Assembly: GCA_030044395.1 (NCBI GenBank) | Contig: JASHVW010000079.1 | Coordinates: 1-6,753, forward strand | DNA from: Verrucomicrobiia bacterium | GTDB lineage: Bacteria; Verrucomicrobiota; Verrucomicrobiia; Limisphaerales; UBA11358 | Length of the DNA stretch: 6,753 bases | Reading direction: 5' to 3' | Part shown: positions 1-6,275 of the stretch, one piece after another | How the letters are laid out: every line of letters begins with the position of its first letter | Position numbering within the stretch: position 1 is the first letter of the stretch | Notes under the pieces: generated by a model | Databases searched by the model: none | Seen by the model: only the letters and a program-made list of their open reading frames with translations | What the model was told of the DNA's origin: nothing | Program-made: the position numbers and the translations under genes

Positions 1-389
1 ACCGCGCCGTCCTTGCGCCGCCCCAGGACTTCGCGGCCGATGCCGATGATTTTGGCGCGGCCCGTGTCATGATAATTTTTCAGATAGCCGTCGTGCTCCC
101 GGCGGAATGGCTCGGGCATGAGCAATTTCACGTTTTTTCCGACGGTTTCATCCGCGCGGTAGCCAAAGATGGTTTCCGCGGCGGGATTGAACAATTCGAT
201 GATGCCGCGTTCGTCAATGGTGATGATGCCTTCGACCGCGGTTTCCAAAATGGCGCGCAACCGCTCGGCGCTGTCGCCCAGCGCGGCGGTGTGCTTGAAC
301 TCCTGTTCGGCAACCATCATGGCCTTTTGTTGCAAATTACGGACGAGGTCCTCCAGTTGGGCGCGTGACAATTTGGAGTAGTCATTCAT
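1..389 (-). CDS. PAS-domain sensor protein, FixL-like PAS, N-terminal 129 residues (partial)
   Basis: This is the N-terminal part of a signalling protein that runs off the left edge, so the output domain (histidine kinase, cyclase or other) is unknown. Residues 1-45 are polar and heptad-like, probably a coiled coil. A PAS domain follows from about residue 45, with the typical ILETAVEGIITID start and the FNPAAETIFGY motif at 67-77. The segment MPEPFRREHDGYL (91-103) followed by IIGIGREVLGRRKDG (114-128) is very close to the haem-binding region of rhizobial FixL. His99 aligns with the haem-ligating His200 of Bradyrhizobium FixL and Arg119 with its Arg220, while the positions of Arg206 and His214 are Asn105 and Lys113. 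ATG at 389 is the first start after the in-frame stop at 465-467, which is also the stop of the upstream regulator gene. No clear ribosome binding site is visible. The PAS call is firm. Haem binding is inference, because many PAS domains share this motif without proven haem. Confidence 0.85.
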   Translation of the reverse strand, partial: MNDYSKLSRAQLEDLVRNLQQKAMMVAEQEFKHTAALGDSAERLRAILETAVEGIITIDERGIIELFNPAAETIFGYRADETVGKNVKLLMPEPFRREHDGYLKNYHDTGRAKIIGIGREVLGRRKDGA

Positions 390-436
390 TGCCGCAAGGA
401 TAACAAAATCCGGCGCGGCGACACGCCCATTTTTGT

Positions 437-456
437 CCCGCGGCCCAGGCCGTGGG
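437..456 (-). terminator. GC-rich hairpin after the AraC-family gene, possible terminator
   Basis: Nine-base arms (437-445 and 448-456) around a CA centre form a GC-rich inverted repeat with one imperfect pair (440/453). It begins nine bases past the stop codon of the AraC-family gene on the minus strand and lies before the PAS gene start at 389. On the minus strand it is followed by ACAAAAATGG rather than a T-run, so it is not a canonical intrinsic terminator. It may act as a processing site or weak attenuator between the two genes. Confidence 0.35.
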
Positions 457-464
457 TCGGTTGA

Positions 465-1340
465 TCACGCGCGAACCAGTTGATTGCGGTATTCCGTCGG
501 CGATTGGCCGAGGATGCGCTTAAAAATGCGATTAAAATGGGTCAGGGACTGAAAGCCGACCTCGTAGGCGATTTCGCTGACGCGTAAATTGGGATTGAGC
601 AGCAAGTTTCTCGCGCGCTCCGTGCGCACGCGCGACAAATAATCGGTGAAGTTGATGCCGGTCGAGCGTTTGAAAATCTTGCAAAAATAAAACTTGCTGG
701 TGTGGACCGAGCGCGCGACCTGCTCGAGGGACAAATCCTCGGTTTGATGGTCGTTGATGAATTGTTTGGCGCGGGTAATGACCGGAGGCTCGGCGTTTTG
801 CTCGCGCACGATGATTTGATTGCTCACCATGGAAAGATGCTCGGCGAAAATGGACAGCAATTTGACGATGGAAGCATGTTCCCTGGAGGATAAAACGCGC
901 GTGTCAAAATAGGCGTCACGCAATCCCACGGCGTCGGTTTCCACGCCCCAGTCGGCGAGCAGCTTGGCCGTGCGGTTGAATTGGGCCTCGGTGGGTTTTC
1001 GGCAAAACACCTGGCCGGTGGTGAGGAATCCGATCAGTTGGTCGCCCATGCGGACGGGGATGGCGATGTCGCACAAACCCGCCGGGCAGGTGATGGTTTG
1101 AGGGTGCTCGCCGGCCGTGTCGGAAAGCTGCTGTTGCACCTGGAGACAGGCGGCGCAGGCGCGGCTCTTTTGGGCGAGAATGGCGCAGAAGGGGTTCTCG
1201 AACCGTTTGCCGTGGTGGGGCAGTTGCCAGGATTCGACCGACCGCAAGGCCACGGGGAGTCCGGTGGCTTCACTGAAGGCCCGTTCATAGTCGTGGTAGA
1301 TTTTCGAACCGACCAGGACATCAATCAAATGTTTTGCCAT
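465..1340 (-). CDS. AraC-family transcriptional regulator with PocR-type sensor domain
   Basis: This 291-residue cytoplasmic transcription factor has two parts. Residues about 5-175 match the PocR-type ligand-binding domain, a PAS-like sensor predicted in the literature to bind small hydrocarbon derivatives. It shows the hallmark cysteine cluster: Cys52 in FENPFC, Cys62 and Cys65 in CAAC, then Cys85 and Cys90 in the CPAGLCDIAIPV stretch, followed by the GFLTTGQVF strand (104-112). Residues about 185-291 are an AraC/XylS DNA-binding domain: helix-turn-helix one at about 202-223 (LSLEQVARSVHTSKFYF), and helix-turn-helix two at about 253-274 with the signature EIAYEVGFQSLTHFNRIFKR, then GQSPTEYR. 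The ATG at 1340 fits the expected domain start, although no good ribosome binding site precedes it. A promoter-like region lies about 120 bases upstream, so it is probably transcribed apart from the cyclic-nucleotide-fold gene. The ligand is unknown; PocR of Salmonella answers to 1,2-propanediol. The family call is secure and the target genes are not visible. Confidence 0.93.
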   Translation of the reverse strand: MAKHLIDVLVGSKIYHDYERAFSEATGLPVALRSVESWQLPHHGKRFENPFCAILAQKSRACAACLQVQQQLSDTAGEHPQTITCPAGLCDIAIPVRMGDQLIGFLTTGQVFCRKPTEAQFNRTAKLLADWGVETDAVGLRDAYFDTRVLSSREHASIVKLLSIFAEHLSMVSNQIIVREQNAEPPVITRAKQFINDHQTEDLSLEQVARSVHTSKFYFCKIFKRSTGINFTDYLSRVRTERARNLLLNPNLRVSEIAYEVGFQSLTHFNRIFKRILGQSPTEYRNQLVRA

Positions 1341-1406
1341 ACGTTTTCAGCGCTCACTTTCTACTCGCACAAGCATTAATTGCTGTGACGAGAGCAAAAT
1401 AAGAGA

Positions 1407-1474
1407 GACCTAAGCAATCAACAATTGGGAGTATGCCTGATTGTGTTTGGGATATGGCAATTATAGGACCTAAG
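1407..1474. repeat. Pair of GACCTAAG direct repeats exactly 60 bp apart
   Basis: The octamer GACCTAAG occurs at 1407-1414 and again at 1467-1474, both in the gap upstream of the AraC-family gene. The distal copy overlaps the left edge of the dyad at 1471-1485 and sits next to the candidate -10 box; the other would lie in the untranslated leader. A 60-base spacing is close to a whole number of helical turns. This could be a pair of regulator sites, but chance is not excluded for an 8-mer. Confidence 0.35.
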
Positions 1475-1488
1475 AAAATTTCTTACGG
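1460..1488 (-). promoter_or_regulatory. Candidate sigma-70-type promoter of the AraC-family gene
   Basis: On the minus strand a perfect TATAAT lies at 1465-1460. Seventeen bases upstream, the -35 position (1488-1483) reads CCGTAA, a poor match to TTGACA, so the promoter would be expected to need an activator. Transcription would start near 1453, giving a leader of about 113 nt before the ATG at 1340. The spacer is occupied by a dyad listed separately. Prediction is by consensus only. Confidence 0.45.
1471..1485. promoter_or_regulatory. 15-bp dyad TAAGAAA-A-TTTCTTA, candidate operator
   Basis: Two perfect 7-base arms flank a single central A. The element fills most of the spacer between the candidate -10 (1460-1465) and -35 (1483-1488) of the AraC-family gene, a usual place for a repressor site or a spacer-bending activator site. 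It is AT-rich with no room for a loop, so it is not a terminator hairpin. The bound protein is unknown; autoregulation by the AraC protein is possible, but AraC sites are more often direct repeats. Confidence 0.45.
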
Positions 1489-1531
1489 CTATATAAGGCT
1501 GCCGCTAAGGCGGAGCAAGGATCCCCACAGA

Positions 1532-2005
1532 TCAAGGCGATGACAACAAGGTTTGTTTTTGCGCGGACAACTGGCGGCGCGCGGACTGCAAGCGTTCGAT
1601 GATGACCTGATTCATCCGTTTCATGAGTTCATAGCCCAGTTCGTGGTCGTTTTCACATTGCTCGCGGAGCCTGGTGCCATAGAAAAAGATGGCTCGGACG
1701 TTGGAGGCGGCGCGGGCGTTGAAGTGCCAGTAATAGGGTGGAAAGAGCCAGGACCAGCCGACGACACCGCCGGCGCCCACGGCTTCAATCAGCACCGGTT
1801 CATGTTCGGGGTCGGTGGGCGACTCGAGCACAACCTTGCCGCTGCGAACCAGATAGAAACGGTTGGCCGGCCCGCCTTCGTTGAAAATCACGTCGTCAGT
1901 CTTGAATTCCACCGGCAGGGCGTCGTCCGCGAGCACCTGCAGTTGCCGCGGCGTCATTCCCTTGAGGAACGGCTGGGCCACCAAAGTTTCCACGCTGATC
2001 GGCAT
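1532..2005 (-). CDS. Stand-alone cyclic-nucleotide-binding-fold protein (Crp-type sensor domain only)
   Basis: This small cytoplasmic protein (157 residues from the ATG at 2005) consists of one CNB/cupin-like beta-roll plus a C-terminal helix rich in Arg and Gln. The beta-roll core is seen in VIFNEGGPANRFYLVRSGKVVLE (about 39-61). The region matching the phosphate-binding cassette of CRP is GWSWLFPPYYWHFNARAAS (83-101). The RAA that holds the phosphate is kept, but the ribose-binding GE of true cAMP sites is replaced by GW, so ordinary cAMP binding is doubtful. No helix-turn-helix follows, so it is not a complete transcription factor. An in-frame TTG at 2014 would add three residues; ATG was preferred, as neither has a clear ribosome binding site. 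It lies 58 bases after the radical SAM gene on the same strand, so cotranscription is likely. Role unknown: it may bind another ligand or partner protein. Family call good, function open. Confidence 0.85.
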   Translation of the reverse strand: MPISVETLVAQPFLKGMTPRQLQVLADDALPVEFKTDDVIFNEGGPANRFYLVRSGKVVLESPTDPEHEPVLIEAVGAGGVVGWSWLFPPYYWHFNARAASNVRAIFFYGTRLREQCENDHELGYELMKRMNQVIIERLQSARRQLSAQKQTLLSSP

Positions 2006-2063
2006 AAAATTCAATCGTGTTCGTGAGACTCAAGGTTTCGATCCATGGCGCTGCGGGGCCGCG

Positions 2064-3008
2064 TTAAAACACTTCCGTGGCCAGCCCGCTGATTTCGCGG
2101 ACCCGCCGCGCGATCAACGAAAGCGCTTTCAACGGCAAATGCCGGCAGCCGGAACGCGCCGTCGGACGCGTGGCCGAATAAATTTGCACGAGCGGTATCT
2201 GCGCGCCGGCTTTTTTCAAGTGGCGCAATCGCATCGCATATTGGTCTATGTCCTCGGCGGCCGGTTCTTCGTCATGGAGGAGCGGGAAGAGGCTCTGAAT
2301 AATCACCGGACGCTGCCGCGCGACGAGGAGGATGTTTTCCAAAATTTTTTCGAGCTTGCAGCCGCGGGGATGATTGACCGAGTCCATGTGCTGTTGCGAC
2401 CCGGCATCCAGTTTGGCCCAAATTTCATCCTTGTGCGTGAAGAGATTGAGCCCTTCCAGGACCTGCGGCGCATCCAGGCCGGCGGCATTGGTGATCAGGA
2501 CAATTTTAAAGAATGGGAAATGTGACAGGGCGCGGAGGTGAATGACCTCACGCACGACATCGAGGAATTGGTGGCACAAGGTTGGCTCGCCGTCGCCACT
2601 CAAGGCCACGTGCCGCAACTGTAACAAATCCGGCGGCAGATGGCGGTAGTAATGGATCCTTTTTAATTCGCCGGAATGCGCCAATTCGAGGGTCCGTTGC
2701 AATTCTTCGGTGATGACGGCCAGGTCAAGGTCCTTTTCCAGCGAGGGCGCAATGCGGTTGACTTCGCAATACTCGCAATCAAAATTGCAGAGTTTGTCGG
2801 GATTCATATTAACCCCGATCGACAAACCGCGGGCGCGGGAGGAGATGACGGCATAGACGAACCGATTTCCGAGGAACTGGCGGGGACAGCCGAAGGCTGA
2901 ACCCGAAAGGATCGCGGACGATTCAAGGGTCTGCTTCGGCTTATGCATGTCACCGACTGTAGTCACGAGACGACAATGACCCAGTTTGGCCGCACGGGCT
3001 TCGCGCAT
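2064..3008 (-). CDS. Radical SAM protein, COG0731-like (TYW1-related Fe-S oxidoreductase)
   Basis: This predicted cytoplasmic [4Fe-4S]/S-adenosylmethionine enzyme has 314 residues from the ATG at 3008. The cluster motif CNFDCEYC (Cys74, Cys78, Cys81) follows GLSIGVNMNPDKL. Then come the glycine-rich SGDGEPT (137-143), the LITNAAGL strand, WAKLDAG (197-203), NHPRG, and the late VQIYSATRPT block. This order is characteristic of COG0731, the group that includes archaeal and eukaryotic wyosine synthase TYW1. Bacteria lack wyosine, so the substrate of bacterial members is unknown and no TYW1 gene name is justified. No extra Cys-rich second cluster is evident. The start is uncertain: TTG at 3038 adds ten residues and ATG at 2948, preceded by GGTGA, removes twenty; all keep the conserved part, which begins around FVYAVISSRARG. 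It is probably first in an operon with the cyclic-nucleotide-fold gene downstream, and is divergent from the SGNH hydrolase gene. Confidence 0.9.
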   Translation of the reverse strand: MREARAAKLGHCRLVTTVGDMHKPKQTLESSAILSGSAFGCPRQFLGNRFVYAVISSRARGLSIGVNMNPDKLCNFDCEYCEVNRIAPSLEKDLDLAVITEELQRTLELAHSGELKRIHYYRHLPPDLLQLRHVALSGDGEPTLCHQFLDVVREVIHLRALSHFPFFKIVLITNAAGLDAPQVLEGLNLFTHKDEIWAKLDAGSQQHMDSVNHPRGCKLEKILENILLVARQRPVIIQSLFPLLHDEEPAAEDIDQYAMRLRHLKKAGAQIPLVQIYSATRPTARSGCRHLPLKALSLIARRVREISGLATEVF

Positions 3009-3138
3009 TTTGCCTGATGCAGGTCTTTTCTTGCCCAAACCCTCTATTTCGGCAGTTTCTTGTCGTTGAGTGGTGAAGAAATGTTGTAAGTTATTTTCAG
3101 TCGAGTACTTAAAACTTGAGGCCGCCTAATCGTCCGCA

Positions 3139-3213
3139 ATGCAATCCGTCAACCTGATCGGGATTTACTTTTCCAAGCCCGCCGACAATACTTCCAACAT
3201 CTCAAGAAAATGA
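3139..3213 (+). CDS. Possible 24-codon leader ORF overlapping the SGNH hydrolase start (ATGA)
   Basis: An ATG at 3139 opens a 24-codon frame (begins MQSVNLIGIYF) that stops at TGA 3211-3213, overlapping the hydrolase start codon in an ATGA. Such overlaps often mean translational coupling, and the hydrolase ATG itself has no recognisable Shine-Dalgarno sequence. Against it, the small frame also lacks a well-placed ribosome binding site (TGAGG is about 17 bases away) and shows no known domain. The rest of the divergent gap (about 3009-3138) showed no convincing promoter hexamers to my eye. Confidence 0.2.
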   Translation: MQSVNLIGIYFSKPADNTSNISRK

Positions 3214-4391
3214 AAAATCTGTTCAGGCTGGCTTTTCTCGTCGCGTTAATCGCCGGTTTTTGCCAGGTGCAGGCGGCCGATTGGGTCGGCACATGGGGTT
3301 GCGCGCCGCAACGGGTGGAACCACGAAACATGCCGCCGGCGCCGGGACTGGGGGACAATACATTGCGGCAGGTAGCGCAGGTATCCATCGGCGGGACCAA
3401 ATTGCGCGTGAAATTTTCAAATGCCTTTGGAGTGAGTACCATCATCCTGGCTTCAACGCATATCGCCCTGTCTGCAGGGGGAAGCGCGGTTCAAACAAAC
3501 ACAGATACCCGGTTGGCATTTAACGGCAGCCCGACGGTGGCCATTCCGGCAGGGGAATCGGTGTGGTCGGACCCGTTCAATTTCAATCTGCCTCCCCTGG
3601 CCGATGTCGCGGTGACGATTCGTTTTGGGGACATGTCGGAAGCTGTCACCGGGCATCCCGGCTCGCGCACCACTTCTTATCTGCAGTCCGGCGACGGTGT
3701 AACGGCGCCGGATTTGCCGGAGGCGGCCACGATGGCGCATTGGTATATCGTGAATACAATTGACGTGCAGGCGGAAAATCCTGGCGGCGACATCGTGACC
3801 CTCGGCGATTCGATCACGGATGGGCGTGGTTCGGGCACGGACAGGAACGACCGCTGGCCGGACGATTTGGAGCGGCGATTGCAAGCCGGGCCGGGCACGG
3901 CCAGCATCGGCATGTTGAACATGGGCATCGGCGGAAACTGTGTGTTGCGTGGCGGGCTGGGACCGACGGCGCTGTCGCGTTTCGACCGTGACGTGCTTTC
4001 GCAGAGCGATGCGCGCTGGCTGATCGTATTTGAAGGTGTCAATGATATCGGCGGCGGCCGCAACCTGTCGGTAGCCACGAACCTGATTAGTGCTTTCAAA
4101 AAATTCATCGCGCAGGCTCATGCGCAGCACATCCGTGTTTATGGCGCGACGATTACGCCATTCGGCGGCTCATTCTACGACAGCCCGATGCATGAAACGG
4201 CGCGGGAGACGGTTAATGATTGGATCCGCCACGGCGGCGCATTTGATGGGGTGATTGATTTTGACGCGGCGATACGCGATCCGCAAAAACCGTCGCACTT
4301 GTTGCCGGCGGGGGACAGCGGCGACCATTTGCATCCAAATGAAAAGGGGTATCAAATCATGGCTGGCGCCGTTGATTTGAAGTTGTTTTAG
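3210..4391 (+). CDS. Secreted SGNH/GDSL hydrolase, XynE-like carbohydrate esterase
   Basis: This 393-residue exported esterase-like enzyme probably removes acyl groups from polysaccharide or oligosaccharide. A Sec signal peptide covers about 1-22 (KNLFR, then a hydrophobic run, ending QVQA); there is no proper lipobox. The TWGCAP start (28-33) and a beta-rich N-terminal part to about 185 are typical of the XynE-like SGNH group. The catalytic half follows: block I GDSIT (199-203) with nucleophile Ser201; block II NMGIGGN (237-243); block III GVND (276-279) with Asn278 for the oxyanion hole; and block V DHLHPN (372-377) with Asp372 and His375 completing the triad. All catalytic blocks are intact and the length is normal for the group. 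The ATG at 3210 places the signal peptide correctly, though no strong ribosome binding site is visible. It is followed 169 bases later by the fucosidase gene on the same strand, fitting one polysaccharide-degrading locus. The actual ester substrate cannot be read from sequence. Confidence 0.92.
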   Translation: MKNLFRLAFLVALIAGFCQVQAADWVGTWGCAPQRVEPRNMPPAPGLGDNTLRQVAQVSIGGTKLRVKFSNAFGVSTIILASTHIALSAGGSAVQTNTDTRLAFNGSPTVAIPAGESVWSDPFNFNLPPLADVAVTIRFGDMSEAVTGHPGSRTTSYLQSGDGVTAPDLPEAATMAHWYIVNTIDVQAENPGGDIVTLGDSITDGRGSGTDRNDRWPDDLERRLQAGPGTASIGMLNMGIGGNCVLRGGLGPTALSRFDRDVLSQSDARWLIVFEGVNDIGGGRNLSVATNLISAFKKFIAQAHAQHIRVYGATITPFGGSFYDSPMHETARETVNDWIRHGGAFDGVIDFDAAIRDPQKPSHLLPAGDSGDHLHPNEKGYQIMAGAVDLKLF

Positions 4392-4441
4392 CTCCTTGTG
4401 AAAGGAATCTGTGCAAAACAGGCGACATTTTACCATCGGCG

Positions 4442-4473
4442 CTGGCGCTGGCCGCGCGTTTCACGTGCGCCAG
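4442..4473 (+). repeat. Inverted repeat CTGGCGC/GCGCCAG between hydrolase and fucosidase genes
   Basis: Perfect 7-base GC-rich arms at 4442-4448 and 4467-4473 enclose an 18-base centre, 50 bases after the SGNH hydrolase stop. No T-run follows, so it is at best a weak terminator or transcript-stabilising stem. A smaller stem, TCCTT/AAGGA (4393-4406), lies just after the stop codon. The remainder of the 169-base gap holds no promoter I can support beyond AT-rich sequence around 4536-4560. Confidence 0.3.
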
Positions 4474-4545
4474 ATTGCCCGCTTCCCTTTGCGCGACGAA
4501 ATTCCATCGAGGCATCAAACAGTTGAATTCTCCCCTATCATAAAA

Positions 4546-4550
4546 AAGGA
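4546..4550 (+). promoter_or_regulatory. Ribosome binding site (AAGGA) of the fucosidase gene
   Basis: AAGGA lies ten bases before ATG 4561 in an A-rich stretch. It is the clearest Shine-Dalgarno-like site in the window and supports the chosen start, which also begins the Tat signal. Confidence 0.6.
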
Positions 4551-4560
4551 AACCAAATAA

Positions 4561-6270
4561 ATGCGCAGGCGTGATTTTTGCAAAGTTATGGCGGCGGGAG
4601 CAGGTCTGGCCTCGTTTCCGCTGGGGTCCATGGCGCGGCCCGCTCGATCTCCGGCAGGCGCGGCGGACAGTGCGGCCACCAGCTTTTCCACTTCGGATTG
4701 GAATGCCGTGAAGAATGAAGGCTGGGGCACGCAACACGGTGAGGGCGGGCCGGGCACCTGGGACGGAGTGCCGCTGCAATCGCCGGCGATTCCGGGACTG
4801 GCGGGGGACGGGCCATACAAGCCGGACTGGGATTCGATGCTGAGTTACGAAGCTCCCGAATGGTATCAAGACGCCAAGTTCGGCATTTGGGCGCATTGGA
4901 GTCCGCAATGCGTGCCCGAAGACAGCGACTGGTATGCGCGCAACATGTATATTCAAGGGGAAGAGCAATACAAAAATCAACTGCGGCGCTACGGGCATCC
5001 CTCGACGTTCGGATACAAGGATCTGTGCGCGCAATGGACGCTGTTGAACTGGGAACCGGAGGCGATGATGCAACGTTACAAACGGGCTGGCGCCCGGTTG
5101 TTTCTCGCCCTGGCCGACCATCACGATGGTTTCGACACCTGGAATTCGAAGTACCACGCCTGGAACGCACAAAACATCGGTCCGCACCGCGACGTTATCG
5201 GCGACTGGGCGGCGGCGGCGCGCGGAGAGGGCCTGAGATTCGGCGTGACGGTTCACGCGGCGCGCAATTGGTGGTGGTTTCAGGTGGCTCATTTGTGCGA
5301 CAAGACCGGTCCACTGGCCGGAGTGCCTTACGACGGGCATCTGACGTTGAAGAAGGGCCAGGGACAATGGTGGCAGGGTTACGATCCACAACAACTGTAC
5401 GGTCGAAGACACGGAATTCACGAAAATCCTGATGAAGCCTATGTTCGCAATTTTTACGACCGCGTCCGCGACCTGGTGGACCAGCACGATCCGGATCTGC
5501 TGTATTTCGACAATGACATGCTTCCGCTGGGTTGGGCGGGGATGAACGTCGGGGCCTATTTTTACAATCACAACCTGCGGACCCGGGGCGGCAGGATGGA
5601 GGCGGTGCTGAACGTCAAACACGTGCCGGACCATCTGGCCAAGGCGGTAGTGGCGGATTACGAGCGCGGCGTGACCAATCGCATCATGCCCTGCGCCTGG
5701 CAGTCGGAAACGTGCATCGGGGACTGGCATTACAACCGGGAGCGCTTTTTGAATCACTCTTATATGAACCCTGCCCAAATCATCCGTTGGATGGCGGATG
5801 CGGTCAGCAAGAATGGCACGTTCATTCTAAACATCCCCGGCAAACCGGACGGCACCAACGACGCCGACGAAATCGCCATCCTGGAAACCATTGGGAGGTG
5901 GATGCAAGTAAATGGCGAGGGAATCTATGCCACGCGGCCGTGGAAAGTTTATGGCGAGGGGGTGCACGAGGCGGAAGGCGGTTCCTTTGCGGGTCACAGC
6001 ACCAGCCAACTGGACGCGCGGGACATACGTTTCACCCGGAACAAGGAAGGCGACGCGGTGTATGCCATTCAACTTGGCCGGCCTGCGGATGCAGTGCAGA
6101 TCAAGTCGTTCGGCAAATCCGCCAACCTGCTCGGCAAGCCCATCCAAAATGTTGAACTGCTCGGTGGACCTGAAAAGCTCAAATGGTCGGTGCGCGATGA
6201 CGGACTGGTTATTGATGTGCCCCAAGGCAAACCGAGCGACATTGCCGTGGTTTATAAAATCAGCACCTGA
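4561..6270 (+). CDS. Tat-exported GH29-family alpha-L-fucosidase-like glycoside hydrolase
   Basis: This 569-residue enzyme is predicted to release alpha-L-fucose from glycans by a retaining mechanism outside the cytoplasm. It begins with a twin-arginine signal (RRRDFCK at 2-8, then a weakly hydrophobic run to about 24). The GH29 TIM barrel starts near 100: WYQDAKFGIWAHWS (101-114), LADHHDGFDTW (184-194) with the fucose-contacting His pair 187/188, NIGPHRDVIGDW (205-216), and DLLYFDND (312-319), in which Asp317 aligns with the family nucleophile. Glu384 in QSETCIGDW is the best-placed acid/base candidate, by similarity to the WE-C-W motif of other members (inference). NGTFILNIPGKPDG (418-431) and GEGIYATRPWKVYGEG (452-467) are typical of the barrel end, and a beta-sandwich runs to the C terminus. 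The stretch from about 235 to 290, with HAARNWWWFQ, is longer than in classic fucosidases and marks a subgroup that may prefer another substrate. It lies in the same locus as an esterase gene and a broken secreted-protein gene five bases downstream. Confidence 0.9.
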   Translation: MRRRDFCKVMAAGAGLASFPLGSMARPARSPAGAADSAATSFSTSDWNAVKNEGWGTQHGEGGPGTWDGVPLQSPAIPGLAGDGPYKPDWDSMLSYEAPEWYQDAKFGIWAHWSPQCVPEDSDWYARNMYIQGEEQYKNQLRRYGHPSTFGYKDLCAQWTLLNWEPEAMMQRYKRAGARLFLALADHHDGFDTWNSKYHAWNAQNIGPHRDVIGDWAAAARGEGLRFGVTVHAARNWWWFQVAHLCDKTGPLAGVPYDGHLTLKKGQGQWWQGYDPQQLYGRRHGIHENPDEAYVRNFYDRVRDLVDQHDPDLLYFDNDMLPLGWAGMNVGAYFYNHNLRTRGGRMEAVLNVKHVPDHLAKAVVADYERGVTNRIMPCAWQSETCIGDWHYNRERFLNHSYMNPAQIIRWMADAVSKNGTFILNIPGKPDGTNDADEIAILETIGRWMQVNGEGIYATRPWKVYGEGVHEAEGGSFAGHSTSQLDARDIRFTRNKEGDAVYAIQLGRPADAVQIKSFGKSANLLGKPIQNVELLGGPEKLKWSVRDDGLVIDVPQGKPSDIAVVYKIST

Positions 6271-6275
6271 GTCAA

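Noticed and set aside
69..368. 99-codon plus-strand frame at the left end
   Set aside because: Antisense to the PAS domain, whose motifs are unmistakable on the minus strand.
1384..1388. TGTGA resembling half of a CRP site upstream of the AraC gene
   Set aside because: No matching TCACA half at the right spacing.
1502..1513. Small CCGC/GCGG stem just after the CNB-gene stop, possible terminator
   Set aside because: Only four base pairs and no T-run on the minus strand; too weak to call.
1863..2525. 220-codon plus-strand frame across the CNB and radical SAM genes
   Set aside because: It crosses two genes with clear family motifs on the other strand and shows no domain of its own.
3453..4130. 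225-codon minus-strand frame inside the esterase gene
   Set aside because: Low-complexity Arg-rich translation antisense to intact catalytic blocks of the SGNH hydrolase; a shadow frame.
4357..5778. 473-codon open frame on the minus strand
   Set aside because: It lies opposite the well-supported fucosidase and intergenic sequence, has no recognisable domain, and is Arg/Pro/Val-rich like an antisense shadow of GC-rich coding DNA.
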